Shown: positions 15,762-25,023, counted from the stretch's first letter. The stretch: 64,000 nt of DNA from Armatimonadota bacterium (GCA_016789105.1 JAEURN010000008.1:124001-188000), one strand, 5' to 3'. Notes: a model not told the origin generated them from the sequence alone. Numbers and translations are program-made.

Positions 15762-17122
15762 TGTTCCAAAGAGTGCTCATCGCAAACCGCGGCGAAATCG
15801 CCTGCCGTGTGATCCGCGCGTGCCACGAACTCGGCATCGAGGCCATTGCCGTGCATAGCCAAGCCGACCGGGATTCGCGACACGTCCACATGGCCGACCG
15901 GTCGATTTGCATCGGCGCCGGAACCAACGCCGACAGCTATCTGAACCTCGCCAACGTCCTTTCGGCTTGCGAAATCACCGGGGCCGACGCCGTCCACCCC
16001 GGTTTCGGCTACTTTAGCGAACGACCCCGATTTGCCGAAGCGCTCGGCTCCATGGGAATCAAATTCATTGGGCCCAGCGTCGCCGCCATCGAGGCCATGG
16101 GGGACAAAGCCAAGGCTAAGGAAGCCGCCATCGAATCCGATTGCCCGGTCGTCCCCGGATCCACCGGCGCCGTCCCCACCGAACAAGACGCCCTGGATTG
16201 GGCCGAAAAAATTGGCTACCCGGTTTTGCTCAAAGCGGTCGCCGGCGGAGGCGGTCGGGGAATCCGGCGCGTCGACAACCGCGAAGAACTCCCCCCCGCT
16301 TTCAGGACCGCCCAGGCCGAAGCCCAAGCCAGTTTTGGCAGCGGCGAGATGCTGGTTGAAAAGTGCGTCGTCAAACCCCGCCACGTGGAAATCCAAATCC
16401 TTGGCGACGAGCACGGAAACGTCCTCCACATTGGCGAACGGGAGTGCTCGGTTCAAAATCTGCGCCATCAAAAAATCGTCGAGGAAGCCCCGTGCGTGGT
16501 TCTTACGCCAGAACTCCGGGGAAAGATGGGGGATGCGGCCGTCCGCGTGGCCAAACAAGTCGGATATTCCAACGCCGGTACGGTTGAGTTCTTGCTTGAT
16601 GCCAACGGGGATTTCTACTTCCTTGAAATGAACACGCGAATCCAGGTCGAACACCCGGTCACGGAAATGGTCAGCGGGCTCGACCTCGTCCAATGGCAAA
16701 TCCGGATCGCCAGCGGGGAACCACTGCCCTTTTCCCAAAGCGATATCCAACTCACCGGGCATTCCATCGAAGCCCGCATCACCGCGCAAGACCCAGACAA
16801 AGATTTTGCCCCTTCCACCGGCACGCTGACCCGGTGGGATCCGCCCGGATTCCGTGGTATCCGCTTGGACACCCACGTCTATGCCGGGTTCACGGTCTCG
16901 CCCTATTACGACCCGATGATCGCCAAGCTCATCGTCACCGCCGAATCCCGCGAGCTCGCCGTGCGCCGGCTCCAGGTTGCCCTCGATGAATTCAATGTCG
17001 AAGGGATCCAGACCAATATCCCGTTCTTGCGCCGGCTGGTTCGGCACCCGGATTACGTTTCCGGAAGGGTGAGCACCGCCTTTGTCGGCGAATTCTTGCA
17101 AGAGACGGCCACACATGCCTGA
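15761..17122 (+). CDS. accC: Acetyl-CoA carboxylase biotin carboxylase subunit
   Basis: AccC carboxylates protein-bound biotin using ATP and bicarbonate. The 453-residue protein has the N-terminal ANRGEIACRVIRACHELGI, the ATP-grasp glycine loop AVAGGGGRGIRRV, RHQKIVEEAP with the catalytic Lys region, and EMNTRIQVEHPVTEM with the active-site Arg. Two deviations stand out: ERECSVQNLRHQK has one extra residue relative to the usual QRRHQK, and HPGFGYFSERPRFA replaces HPGYGFLSEN. The adjacent AccB-like protein cannot carry biotin, so this subunit must work with a carrier encoded elsewhere. Confidence 0.95.
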   Translation: MFQRVLIANRGEIACRVIRACHELGIEAIAVHSQADRDSRHVHMADRSICIGAGTNADSYLNLANVLSACEITGADAVHPGFGYFSERPRFAEALGSMGIKFIGPSVAAIEAMGDKAKAKEAAIESDCPVVPGSTGAVPTEQDALDWAEKIGYPVLLKAVAGGGGRGIRRVDNREELPPAFRTAQAEAQASFGSGEMLVEKCVVKPRHVEIQILGDEHGNVLHIGERECSVQNLRHQKIVEEAPCVVLTPELRGKMGDAAVRVAKQVGYSNAGTVEFLLDANGDFYFLEMNTRIQVEHPVTEMVSGLDLVQWQIRIASGEPLPFSQSDIQLTGHSIEARITAQDPDKDFAPSTGTLTRWDPPGFRGIRLDTHVYAGFTVSPYYDPMIAKLIVTAESRELAVRRLQVALDEFNVEGIQTNIPFLRRLVRHPDYVSGRVSTAFVGEFLQETATHA

Positions 17123-17720
17123 CGATGCGGCCGCCAACCAAAGCCATTCCCGGCGGTTGGCCAGGGAGCTGGCGTTTCAAGCCCTTTATATGCGGCATAT
17201 CGGTTCGGTAGACCGCAAGACCGCCATCGAAACTGCCCTTGTCCGGCAGCCCATGGCCGAGGACGCGGCCGTTTTTGTCGACATGGTCGTTTCTGGTGTC
17301 GATTCGGAAACCACTTTTTTGGATAACCAGATCGAGCCGTTTTTGGCCAAAGGTTGGACTCTTTCTCGGATTGCCGTTTCCGACCTGATCGTTTTGAGGC
17401 TTGCCGCCTATGAAATGTTCTTCCAGCCGGACATTCCGCCAAAGGTAACCATTTCACAAGCCGTCGATTTGGCCAAGCGTTTTGGAACGGCCGAAAGCGG
17501 CAGTTTTGTCAACGGTGTGCTCGGCAATTTGTTGGAGGCTTCGCCCAAGGCAGATTGGATCCCCCCGGTGCTGGATGGGGGGGACGGACTGGAAGCCAAC
17601 AACACAGTTGAACTCCCAATGGGCCAGCCCGAAGCCGAAGAGCCGGACGAGCCGCCCTCCGATGACGCGACCGTGGGGAGTTGGGTCATCAAGCGCGACG
17701 ACCCGCCAGCCGGCAAATGA
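17115..17720 (+). CDS. nusB: Transcription antitermination factor NusB
   Basis: NusB with S10 binds boxA RNA in rRNA antitermination. The 201-residue protein starts at the ATG at 17115, overlapping accC by 8 nt. ARELAFQALYMRHIG and KGWTLSRIAVSDLIVLRLAAYEM match the helical fold. ISQAVDLAKRFGTAESGSFVNGVLG is the family signature. About 50 C-terminal residues after the core are acidic and proline-rich (EAEEPDEPPSDD), longer than usual. The stop overlaps the rarA start by 4 nt. Confidence 0.95.
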   Translation: MPDDAAANQSHSRRLARELAFQALYMRHIGSVDRKTAIETALVRQPMAEDAAVFVDMVVSGVDSETTFLDNQIEPFLAKGWTLSRIAVSDLIVLRLAAYEMFFQPDIPPKVTISQAVDLAKRFGTAESGSFVNGVLGNLLEASPKADWIPPVLDGGDGLEANNTVELPMGQPEAEEPDEPPSDDATVGSWVIKRDDPPAGK

Positions 17721-19039
17721 GCCTCTTCGAAGGAGATTCGCCAAACATCCAGCCGGGCGACCTCCCGCTGGCCAGCCGGATGCGCCCCCAAACGCTGGAT
17801 GACTATGTGGGGCAGGGTCACTTGCTTGCCCCGGGTTCCCCAGTTGAACAAGCCATCCGGCAAGGAAAGCTGGGATCGGTTGTGCTTTGGGCCCCACCCG
17901 GATGCGGCAAAACCACTTTGGCCTCGATCATCGCCTATTATTCGCATTCAGCCCTGGTGTCGATGAGCGCAGTCACCGCCGGGGTCGCCGACATCCGAAA
18001 AGCCGCCGCCGAAGCCAAATCCCGTTACCAGCTCACCCAAAAACCCACCCTCCTGCTCGTGGACGAAATCCACCACTTCAACAAGTCCCAACAAGATTCG
18101 TTGCTGGGCTACCTGGAAGATGGCACATTCCGGTTCATCGGGGCCACAACCGAAAACCCGTATTTTGCGCTCAATGATGCCTTGCTCTCGCGCGCCCGCG
18201 TATTGCCGCTCAAGCCACTGCAATCGAGCGATGTTTCATTGTTGATCGACCGGGCTCTTTCCGATGGCGACCGCGGCATTGGCAACGGGCGGTACACCCT
18301 GGCTGACGAGGCCAAGGAATTCCTGCTGCAACTCGCAGACGGTGATGCCCGGCTGGCATTGAATGCCCTTGAAACCGCCGCCACCATCACCCCTATCGGC
18401 GGCGAAATCTCCCTGGAAACCGCCGAGCAAGTCCTGCAACGCCAGGCGATCCGCTACGACAAAAAAGGGGATTCACATTACGACACCATCAGTGCCTTCA
18501 TCAAGAGCATCCGGGGTTCCGATACCGACGCCGCGCTTCACTACCTGGCCCGGATGATCGAAGCTGGCGAAGACCCCCGGTTCATCGCCCGGCGGTTGAT
18601 GATCCTGGCCAGCGAGGACATCGGCAATGCCGAACCGCAGGGCCTGGTCATCGCATCCGCAACTTTGAACGCGGTCGCCGCTGTCGGGATGCCCGAAAGC
18701 CGGATCATTCTGGCCCAATGCGTGGCCTTTTTGGCAGAAGCCCCCAAAAGCAACCGCGCTTACTTGGCCGTCGATCAGGCGTTGGCCGATGTGCGGGCGG
18801 GGAAAATCGGCCCGATCCCCATGCACCTGCGCAATGCCGCCCACTCGGGCATGAAAGAACACGGCTACGGCAAGGGATACCAGTACCCGCACGACGACCC
18901 GCGCGGATGGGTCGAAGAGAATTACCTTCCTGAGGGCCACGGGCTGAAAACTCCCTATTACAAACCAAGTGCCCACGGCTACGAAGCGAAGATCGTGGAA
19001 CGGCGGAAGAGTCGGATGCAAAAGAAAACCGGCGGGTGA
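17717..19039 (+). CDS. rarA: Replication-associated recombination protein A (RarA/MgsA), AAA+ ATPase
   Basis: RarA acts at stalled replication forks with SSB. The 440-residue protein starts at the ATG overlapping the nusB stop. SRMRPQTLDDYVGQGHLL is the family N-terminus. Walker A is APPGCGKTTLA, Walker B is LLVDEIHHFNKSQQD, and sensor 1 is FIGATTENPYFALN. The C-terminal MgsA tetramerisation region includes IKSIRGSDTDAALHYLARM and KEHGYGKGYQYPHD. All catalytic motifs are present. Confidence 0.97.
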   Translation: MSLFEGDSPNIQPGDLPLASRMRPQTLDDYVGQGHLLAPGSPVEQAIRQGKLGSVVLWAPPGCGKTTLASIIAYYSHSALVSMSAVTAGVADIRKAAAEAKSRYQLTQKPTLLLVDEIHHFNKSQQDSLLGYLEDGTFRFIGATTENPYFALNDALLSRARVLPLKPLQSSDVSLLIDRALSDGDRGIGNGRYTLADEAKEFLLQLADGDARLALNALETAATITPIGGEISLETAEQVLQRQAIRYDKKGDSHYDTISAFIKSIRGSDTDAALHYLARMIEAGEDPRFIARRLMILASEDIGNAEPQGLVIASATLNAVAAVGMPESRIILAQCVAFLAEAPKSNRAYLAVDQALADVRAGKIGPIPMHLRNAAHSGMKEHGYGKGYQYPHDDPRGWVEENYLPEGHGLKTPYYKPSAHGYEAKIVERRKSRMQKKTGG

Positions 19040-19052
19040 AATCACCCGCCGG
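19029..19052 (-). terminator. Terminator hairpin between rarA and rpsI
   Basis: CCGGCGGGTG and CACCCGCCGG form a 10-bp stem with an AAAT loop over the end of rarA. On the minus strand it is followed by TTTTCTTTT, so it should terminate the ribosomal-protein transcript ending in rpsI. The plus-strand U-tract is weak. Confidence 0.7.
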
Positions 19053-19077
19053 CCTTTGCAGGAAAAGGACAAAGCGC

Positions 19078-19479
19078 TTAGCGCTTGACGAACTGGAAGC
19101 CGCGGCGGGCTTTTTTGCGGCCGTACTTCTTGCGTTCCTTGACCCGGGCATCGCGGGTCAGGAAGCCGCCAGCGCGGAGTTCTTTGCGGGTGTTTTCATC
19201 CCGTTGCAAAAGGGCGCGGGCAATACCCAGCTTGATGGCGCCGGCTTGGCCGACAACGCCGCCACCCTTCACAAGGGCGCGAACGTTGTACTGAGCATCG
19301 CTATCGATGGCGACCAGCGGGCTTTTGACCAGGATTTCCAGGACCGGGCGGCAGAGATAGGCTTTGAAGTCGCGGCCATTGATGGTGATCGACCCATCGC
19401 CGGGTTCGACCCACACGCGGGCGATGGCGCTTTTGCGGCGGCCAGTGCCGTAAGATTGGTTGGGGTTGGCAAATCGCAT
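19078..19479 (-). CDS. rpsI: 30S ribosomal protein S9
   Basis: S9 sits in the head of the small subunit, with its C-terminal tail at the P-site tRNA. The 133-residue protein has [15 protein letters not shown] near the N-terminus, [21 protein letters not shown] in the middle, and the basic tail [19 protein letters not shown] ending in the conserved KR. The ATG at 19479 matches the usual start. It follows rplM by 4 nt, the near-universal rplM-rpsI pair. Confidence 0.98.
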   Translation of the reverse strand: MRFANPNQSYGTGRRKSAIARVWVEPGDGSITINGRDFKAYLCRPVLEILVKSPLVAIDSDAQYNVRALVKGGGVVGQAGAIKLGIARALLQRDENTRKELRAGGFLTRDARVKERKKYGRKKARRGFQFVKR

Positions 19480-19483
19480 CGGG

Positions 19484-19915
19484 TTACTTGATCTCCATGG
19501 GAACCGGGTTTTGAGCGGCGTGCGGGTGATCGGCCCCAGCATACACCTTGAGCTTTTTCACAATTTGGCGTCCTAAGCGGCCCTTGGGCAACATGCCCCA
19601 AACCGATTTTTCGATCATGCGAACTGGGTTGCTTTCCCGCAAATCTTCTCGGCTGATGTTGCGGATTCCGCCGGGCCAGCCGGTGTGCCAATAAACGAGT
19701 TCTTTGCCTTTGGTGCCGGTGAGGGCGGCTTTGCCGGCATTGACGACGACGACGAAGTCGCCGGCATCCACGTGGTATGCGAAAGTCGGTTTGTGTTTGC
19801 CACGCAGCACTTGCGCCACGGCGGCGGCGAGGCGGCCAACCGGGATCCCGGTTGCATCCACCACGTGCCATTGCCGCTCGACTTCTGCGGGCTTGGTCGT
19901 TGTTGTTCTATTCAT
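19484..19915 (-). CDS. rplM: 50S ribosomal protein L13
   Basis: The 143-residue L13 has [25 protein letters not shown] at the N-terminus, [27 protein letters not shown], and the late [20 protein letters not shown] block. It forms the standard pair with rpsI downstream and lies 42 nt after truA in the same transcript direction. Confidence 0.98.
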   Translation of the reverse strand: MNRTTTTKPAEVERQWHVVDATGIPVGRLAAAVAQVLRGKHKPTFAYHVDAGDFVVVVNAGKAALTGTKGKELVYWHTGWPGGIRNISREDLRESNPVRMIEKSVWGMLPKGRLGRQIVKKLKVYAGADHPHAAQNPVPMEIK

Positions 19916-19957
19916 AGTGTCCTTTTCCTTTTGGGTTCGGGCGGCTTTATCGCCGCC

Positions 19958-20758
19958 TCATTCAAATCTGTGGTCTTTGGGGTGCCTGCCATAGGACACC
20001 CGCATGAGGGTCAGGCCGCACGCGGGGAGCACCGGGGGCCAATCGATCGAGCTTTTGTCGGTTGCGGTCAGCAGGTTGCCGATCCAATCCGGCTCACGTT
20101 TGCCGCGCCCGATTTCCAGCAGGCATCCGGCGATCCGCCTCATCATCCCCCGGACGAAGGCCGTGCCCTGGACATCCAGCCACACCTCGTCGCGCACTTG
20201 CCGGACTTGGAGATGGAACAACGTCCGAACCGTATTCTCCGTGCCTTCCAACTCTTGGCTGAATGCCAAGAAATCGTGTTCGCCAACCAGGAGCTGTGCG
20301 GCCCTGTGCATTTGCGGCGCATCCAGGACGGTCCAATGCCAATGGGCAAACCTCATCCGGTGGGGGTCGCGAGGGCCGGTCAAAATCCGGTATCGGTAAT
20401 GGCGTTTGCGGGCCATGAACCGGGAATCGAAGTCTGGCGCCACCTCTTCGGCCTTCAAGATCGAAAGATCCCTGGGCAAGACTCGGCTCAATGCCCCAAC
20501 CCACCTATCGACCGGTATGGGAACCGGCGGGTCGAAGTGACAGACCTGCCCCCGGGCGTGGGCGCCGCTATCTGTGCGGCTCGCCCCGTAAAGCTCAACC
20601 TCTTTGCCAGTCACCTGGCAAAGCCCATCTTTCAATGTGCCGTGGACTGATCTCAGCCCGTGTTGCGGCGCCCAGCCGCAAAAGTCGGTTCCGTCGTAGG
20701 CGACGGTGAGTTTCGTTCTTTTAATCGACAAGTTCGAGGACGGCGGTTTCGGCCGCAT
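19958..20758 (-). CDS. truA: tRNA pseudouridine(38-40) synthase TruA
   Basis: TruA isomerises uridines 38-40 of the tRNA anticodon arm. Key motifs are TVAYDGTDFCGWAPQ, the catalytic aspartate in GASRTDSGAHARGQVCHF, ARKRHYRYRI and FVRGMMRRIAGCLLEIG. The ATG at 20758 gives 266 residues but overlaps rplQ by 38 nt. A TTG at 20731, nearly coincident with the rplQ stop, would give 257 residues and may be the real start. Location after rplQ is common. Confidence 0.93.
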   Translation of the reverse strand: MRPKPPSSNLSIKRTKLTVAYDGTDFCGWAPQHGLRSVHGTLKDGLCQVTGKEVELYGASRTDSGAHARGQVCHFDPPVPIPVDRWVGALSRVLPRDLSILKAEEVAPDFDSRFMARKRHYRYRILTGPRDPHRMRFAHWHWTVLDAPQMHRAAQLLVGEHDFLAFSQELEGTENTVRTLFHLQVRQVRDEVWLDVQGTAFVRGMMRRIAGCLLEIGRGKREPDWIGNLLTATDKSSIDWPPVLPACGLTLMRVSYGRHPKDHRFE

Positions 20759-21170
20759 CTCCCCGCCGCTGCCCGGTGCGAGTTAGCCGGGTGTAGCCCC
20801 CGTTGCGCGATGCGTAGCGCGGGGCCACGTTGTCAAACAGGTGCTTGACAAGGTCTTCACCATTGATCAGGCTCCGGTCGACCAAAATCTGCATTTTTTC
20901 GGCATCGGATTTGCCGGCCAACAACCGTTGCGGCTTGGCGCTGCTGGAAGAATGCCCAACAAGGACTTTGCGCGCTTCGCGGCGGCTGGCCAGGGTGTCT
21001 TTTTTGCCCAGGGTGATGAGCCGCTCGACGATCCGCCGGAGTTCTTTGGCGCGGCCCATGGTGGTGTGCACATAGCCGTGCCGCACGAATTGGCGGGCCA
21101 GGTTCGTCAAGAGAGCTTTGCGCTGGTCGCTGGGCAACCCCAGCTTTCGTCGATCCACCTTGTGTCGCAT
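20721..21170 (-). CDS. rplQ: 50S ribosomal protein L17
   Basis: The 149-residue L17 starts MRHKVDRRKLGLPSDQRKAL, with the conserved basic N-terminus and RQFVRHGYVHTTMGRAKELRRIVERLI. The C-terminal GYTRLTRTGQRRGDAAETAVLEL is typical. It follows rpoA by 12 nt, the usual order. The length is slightly above that of E. coli L17 because of an internal insertion around SSSSAKPQRLLAGK. Confidence 0.97.
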   Translation of the reverse strand: MRHKVDRRKLGLPSDQRKALLTNLARQFVRHGYVHTTMGRAKELRRIVERLITLGKKDTLASRREARKVLVGHSSSSAKPQRLLAGKSDAEKMQILVDRSLINGEDLVKHLFDNVAPRYASRNGGYTRLTRTGQRRGDAAETAVLELVD

Positions 21171-21182
21171 ATCTTTTCCTTT

Positions 21183-22166
21183 TTAGAAATCGTCATCCTC
21201 GAGCGCGTCGAGGTTGATGTAGCCGCCTTTGCTCGGCTTGAGGTCGATGCCGTGTTCGGCGAGCCGGTCGCGCACTTCGGTGAGCGATTTGCGGCCAAAT
21301 CCGCGGATGCCGTTGAGGTCCATTTCCGTCACCAGTGCCAATTGGCGCAAGTTCAGGATGCCGGCCCGGCGGAGGCAGTTGAACGTCCGTTGGCTGAAAT
21401 CCAACTCTTCGATCTTGATATCAGGGACGTTGCTGACTTCTTCTTCCGAAGCAGACCCTTCATCCATGATGTCTTCGATGCTCGCCCGGCCAAGGTCAAA
21501 AAACATGCGGAAGTACCGGTCGAGGATCTGCGCCGACTGGGTGACCGCATCGTTGGGGCCCAGCGCGCCGTTGGTCCAGACCTCTAGCACCATGCGCTCG
21601 TAGTCCGTCCGTTGTCCGACCCGGGTGGCTTCTACCGTGTAATTGACTTTTTTGACTGGAGTGAATTGGCTGCCGGTGGTGAGGATGCCGATCATCCCCT
21701 TGTACTTCTCTTGCTTTTCCGGCAACACGTAGCCCGTTCCCCAGCTGGCGTAGAGCTCGGCGGTGAGGGTTGCACCTTTGTCGCTGATCGTGGCCAGATA
21801 GCATTCGGGGTTGACGATGCTGACCCCTTCTGGGCATTCGATGTCTGCACCGGTCACCCGGCCCGGGCCTTTGACATCAATCTTGAGGATGATCTCCTCG
21901 GGGATCGCCATATCGGGATCGACCCGGATGGCCAGATCCTTCAAATTGAGGAGAAATTCGGTTGCATCTTCTTTCAGCCCGGGGATTTCGGCGAATTCGT
22001 GGAAGACCTTCTCGATCCGAACGGCGGTCACGGCCGCCCCCGCGATGGAGCTCAGCAGCACGCGGCGCAGCGCGTTGCCGATGGTTTGGCCATAGCCGCG
22101 CTCAAGCGGCTCCAGCACGAACTTCGCATAATCTCTTTCGATGTCCAGGGTTTGAATGTGGGGCAT
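21183..22166 (-). CDS. rpoA: DNA-directed RNA polymerase alpha subunit
   Basis: The 327-residue alpha subunit has an N-terminal domain with FVLEPLERGYGQTIGNALRRVLLSS, which nucleates polymerase assembly, and a C-terminal domain with FNCLRRAGILNLRQLALVTEMDL that binds UP elements and activators. It lies between rpsK and rplQ. The rpsD gene, often between rpsK and rpoA, is absent here. Confidence 0.98.
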   Translation of the reverse strand: MPHIQTLDIERDYAKFVLEPLERGYGQTIGNALRRVLLSSIAGAAVTAVRIEKVFHEFAEIPGLKEDATEFLLNLKDLAIRVDPDMAIPEEIILKIDVKGPGRVTGADIECPEGVSIVNPECYLATISDKGATLTAELYASWGTGYVLPEKQEKYKGMIGILTTGSQFTPVKKVNYTVEATRVGQRTDYERMVLEVWTNGALGPNDAVTQSAQILDRYFRMFFDLGRASIEDIMDEGSASEEEVSNVPDIKIEELDFSQRTFNCLRRAGILNLRQLALVTEMDLNGIRGFGRKSLTEVRDRLAEHGIDLKPSKGGYINLDALEDDDF

Positions 22167-22193
22167 GGGATTTCGCTTACAGGAGGGGACAGG

Positions 22194-22589
22194 TTAAACG
22201 CGGCGCTTTTTGGGAGGCCGGCATCCGTTGTGGGGCACGCTGGTCACATCGCGGAGCGATTTGACTTCCAGCCCGTTTTGGCTCAGCGAGCGGATCGCGG
22301 TTTCCCGGCCGCCGCCGGGGCCCGATACAAAAATGTCCACGGATTGCATCCCGTGGGCCGAGGTTTTTTTGGCGGCGCTTTCGGCTGCCAGCTGGGCGGC
22401 AAACGGCGTGCCTTTCCGGCTCCCCTTGAATCCGACATGGCCGGCGCTCGCCCAACAAAGCGTGTTGCCCTGCGGGTCCGTGATGGTGACGATGGTGTTG
22501 TTGAACGTGGCATGGACATAGGCGTGGCCATGGGCGACCTGCCGCTTTTCCTTTGCCTTTGCCCCACGGGTTGTGTTCTTGCGTGCCAT
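22194..22589 (-). CDS. rpsK: 30S ribosomal protein S11
   Basis: The 131-residue S11 shows [45 protein letters not shown] and the C-terminal [13 protein letters not shown], the conserved ending. It lines the platform at the mRNA exit channel. It follows rpsM after 11 nt. The basic N-terminus ([16 protein letters not shown]) is typical of the family. Confidence 0.98.
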   Translation of the reverse strand: MARKNTTRGAKAKEKRQVAHGHAYVHATFNNTIVTITDPQGNTLCWASAGHVGFKGSRKGTPFAAQLAAESAAKKTSAHGMQSVDIFVSGPGGGRETAIRSLSQNGLEVKSLRDVTSVPHNGCRPPKKRRV

Positions 22590-22600
22590 GATCTAAATCC

Positions 22601-22978
22601 TTACTTCTTCGCCTTCTTCTTGCCGGCGACCGTCTTGGCCTTGCCCTTGCGGGTGCGGGCGTTGCTCCGCGTGCGCTGGCCGTGAACAGGCAAGCCCCGG
22701 CGGTGGCGCAGCCCCCGGTAGCAGCCGATCTCCATCAGGCGGCGGATGTTGGAAAAGACCTCGCGGCGCAAATCCCCTTCGACTTGGTAGCCCTCGTCGA
22801 TGATGTTCCGCAACATCCCGACTTGCTCTTCCGTCAAATCACGGACTTTGATGCGCGGGTCCAAACCCGATTTTTCAATGATTTCGGTGGCTTTGGCCGG
22901 CCCAATGCCATAAATGGCCTGGATGCCGTAATAAACGCCTTTGTCCCGTGGGAGGTCAACACCTGCAATACGCGCCAT
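22601..22978 (-). CDS. rpsM: 30S ribosomal protein S13
   Basis: The 125-residue S13 has [32 protein letters not shown], and the RNA-binding C-terminal block [20 protein letters not shown] followed by a lysine-rich tail. S13 contacts the P-site tRNA and forms bridge B1 with the large subunit. It comes 37 nt after rpmJ in the usual rpmJ-rpsM-rpsK order. Confidence 0.98.
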   Translation of the reverse strand: MARIAGVDLPRDKGVYYGIQAIYGIGPAKATEIIEKSGLDPRIKVRDLTEEQVGMLRNIIDEGYQVEGDLRREVFSNIRRLMEIGCYRGLRHRRGLPVHGQRTRSNARTRKGKAKTVAGKKKAKK

Positions 22979-23015
22979 GTCTGCTTACTCTTTTTCCGTT
23001 CGAATCCTTAGCCGA

Positions 23016-23129
23016 TCAGCCCTGCCGTTGTTTGTGCTTGGGGTTGATGCAAATCACGCGCACCACGCCCTTCCGCTTGATAACCTTGCACTTTTCGCAC
23101 ATTTTTTTCACACTGGCCCGGACTTTCAT
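23016..23129 (-). CDS. rpmJ: 50S ribosomal protein L36
   Basis: The 37-residue L36 reads [20 protein letters not shown] and ends NPKHKQRQG. It keeps the zinc ribbon: Cys11, Cys14, Cys27 and His32 (CEKC...CINPKH). The ATG at 23129 is chosen because an upstream in-frame start would add 41 unconserved residues covering the promoter. It is the first gene after the TATAAT element at 23233-23238. Confidence 0.97.
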   Translation of the reverse strand: MKVRASVKKMCEKCKVIKRKGVVRVICINPKHKQRQG

Positions 23130-23232
23130 AACTTGACTCACCTTCCCGCGAATCGATTGCCTGATTGACAACGTCAAATCAGACAGTTGGGTAGGTTGCG
23201 TCTGGAGCCTTTGAGGCCCGACGCAAGGAGGA

Positions 23233-23238
23233 ATTATA
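23233..23238 (-). promoter_or_regulatory. -10 box TATAAT before rpmJ-rpsM-rpsK-rpoA-rplQ
   Basis: A perfect TATAAT, read on the minus strand, lies in the 174-nt gap between infA and rpmJ. No good -35 box is seen. A leader of about 100 nt would follow, containing an inverted repeat TTGAC-AAC-GTCAA (23165-23177, plus-strand reading) that could be a regulatory hairpin. This suggests an internal promoter dividing the ribosomal cluster. Confidence 0.6.
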
Positions 23239-23303
23239 CCAACCCGGGGCACGCTCCGTTGCCCCTGTGCCGATTTCGGGAGAAAGGACCCGACCGGCCA
23301 GAA

Positions 23304-23603
23304 TCAGCCCCGGTGGCGGTACACGATCCGGCACCGTTCCATATCGTACGGAGAAAACTCGACCGTGACCTTGTCACCGGTCATGATGCGCATCCAACCC
23401 CGGCGCATCTTTCCCGCCAAGTAGGCCAAAACCTCTTGGTCGGTTTCAACCAATTTGATGCGAAACAGTTGGTTGGGCAGGTTTTCAACCACGATCCCTT
23501 CCAACTGGATTCCTTCTTCCTTGGTGCTCTCTTCGGTCGTTTTCTTGGCTGGGCCACGCCCCCGACCCCGTCCGCCACGCCCGCCTGAAAAGCTTCTCGC
23601 CAT
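23304..23603 (-). CDS. infA: Translation initiation factor IF-1 with RG-rich N-terminal extension
   Basis: IF-1 binds the A site during initiation. Residues 31-99 are the complete OB-fold ([57 protein letters not shown]). The first 30 residues are an extra segment, [20 protein letters not shown] and an acidic spacer, absent from the usual 72-residue protein. No alternative start codon lies nearer the core, so the extension appears genuinely translated. RGG-type tails often bind RNA. It sits between map and rpmJ, as in many bacteria. Confidence 0.95.
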   Translation of the reverse strand: MARSFSGGRGGRGRGRGPAKKTTEESTKEEGIQLEGIVVENLPNQLFRIKLVETDQEVLAYLAGKMRRGWMRIMTGDKVTVEFSPYDMERCRIVYRHRG

Positions 23604-23616
23604 AAATCGCCTTAGT

Positions 23617-24369
23617 TCACTCCGAGCCGGTCAAGATCAGCGGCCCATCGGCCGTCACCGCCACCGTGTGCTCAAAGTGAGCCGACAGTTTACCGTCTCG
23701 GGTCGCAACCGTCCAGCCGTCCTCCAAAGTGACGACTTGATAGCCGCCTTCGTTGACCATCGGCTCGATGCAAAACGTCATTCCGGCCTTGAGCGGAGGC
23801 CCCTTGCGCGGTTTGCCGAAATTTGGCACGCTCGGCTCCTCGTGCAAGCTCTGCCCGATCCCATGCCCCACCAAGTCGCGCACAACCGAATATCCGTTCC
23901 GTTCCACATAAGTCTGGACAGCCGCCGATATATCGCCGACCCGGTTTCCAACCCGGGCTTTGGCTATGCCCTGCATCAGGGACTCCCGGGTGACGTTCAA
24001 TAGCCGGCGGGCCCGTTCCGAAACTGTCCCCACCGGGAACGTCCAGGCAGAATCCGCATGCCAACCATCCCAAATCACCCCAAAATCCAGCGAAACGATA
24101 TCGCCTTCCTGGACAACTGTGCCATCGGGAATGCCGTGCACAACTCGGTCATTCACGCTGATGCAAGCGGCCGCTGGGAAGCCCCGGTAGCCTTTGAAAC
24201 TTGGGACCCCGCCTTCGGCCAAGATGATTTTCTCCGCAAGGGCGTCGAGTTCGGAAAGAGTCGATTTGCCTGCCACCATCGATTGGCTCACTTCGGCCAT
24301 TGTTTTGGCAATGATGCGGCCGGCACGCTCCATTTTGGCGATTTCGGAGCTGTCCTTGATGTGGATCAC
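23617..24369 (-). CDS. map: Type I methionine aminopeptidase
   Basis: Map removes the initiator methionine. The 250-residue pita-bread enzyme has metal ligands in [19 protein letters not shown] (two Asp), [17 protein letters not shown] (His), FCIEPMV (Glu) and the final Glu in HFEHTVAVT. There is no N-terminal zinc-finger extension. The start overlaps the adk stop by 4 nt. Order secY-adk-map-infA-rpmJ is classical. Confidence 0.97.
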   Translation of the reverse strand: MIHIKDSSEIAKMERAGRIIAKTMAEVSQSMVAGKSTLSELDALAEKIILAEGGVPSFKGYRGFPAAACISVNDRVVHGIPDGTVVQEGDIVSLDFGVIWDGWHADSAWTFPVGTVSERARRLLNVTRESLMQGIAKARVGNRVGDISAAVQTYVERNGYSVVRDLVGHGIGQSLHEEPSVPNFGKPRKGPPLKAGMTFCIEPMVNEGGYQVVTLEDGWTVATRDGKLSAHFEHTVAVTADGPLILTGSE

Positions 24370-25019
24370 AGGCCAAGACCCCGTTCGATATCCCCGAACA
24401 CCTCGGCCGGATCCCGGCTCGATTCCACGCGCAAGAGCTTGCCCTGCGCCTCATAGTGGCCGACAACTGGCGCCGTGTTCTCGTGGAATACCCGCAACCG
24501 CTCCCGGATGGTCTCTGGGTTGTCGTCTTCGCGGATGATGATTGGGCTGTTGCAATTGTCGCAAAACCCTTCGCGTTTCGGTGGTTTGTTGATGCGGTGG
24601 TAGATCGCGCCGCACTTGGTGCAACCCATCCGGCCCGCCAGGCGCCCGATGATGACATCGTCTTGGACTTCCAGCGAGACGACCTTGTCGAGCGAGATTT
24701 TTTCGCGTTTGAGTTCTTCGTCCAAGGCTTCGGCCTGGCGTACGGTGCGGGGAAAGCCGTCCAGTATGAAGCCCTTGTCTTGGACTTCTGGTGACCGCAA
24801 CCGCTTGAGCATCATCTGGATGGTCACGCCGTTGGGCACCAATTCGCCCCGGTCGATGTAGCTTTTGGCCAATTCGCCCAGGTCGGTCTGCGCCTCGATT
24901 TCGGCGCGAAAAATCATGCCGGAAGACAGGGGCTTTGCTCCGTACTTCGCCTCAATGAGGGCCGATTGGGTGCCCTTACCAACTCCGGGCGGGCCAACAA
25001 GGATGAGGCGCACCGGCAC
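24366..25019 (-). CDS. adk: Adenylate kinase with zinc-binding lid
   Basis: It interconverts ATP plus AMP and two ADP. The 217-residue protein has P-loop VGPPGVGKGTQ, the AMP-binding LSSGMIFRAEI, and FILDGFPRTVRQAEALD. The lid carries four cysteines (CTKCG near residue 129, CDNC near residue 149), the long zinc-containing form. It is 4 nt downstream of secY. Confidence 0.97.
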   Translation of the reverse strand: MPVRLILVGPPGVGKGTQSALIEAKYGAKPLSSGMIFRAEIEAQTDLGELAKSYIDRGELVPNGVTIQMMLKRLRSPEVQDKGFILDGFPRTVRQAEALDEELKREKISLDKVVSLEVQDDVIIGRLAGRMGCTKCGAIYHRINKPPKREGFCDNCNSPIIIREDDNPETIRERLRVFHENTAPVVGHYEAQGKLLRVESSRDPAEVFGDIERGLGL

Positions 25020-25023
25020 CGGG

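Noticed and set aside
15671-17137. Long minus-strand open frame (about 488 codons) opposite accC
   Set aside because: It mirrors accC in a GC-rich genome with low stop frequency on the complement; it has no recognisable domain and accC is certain.
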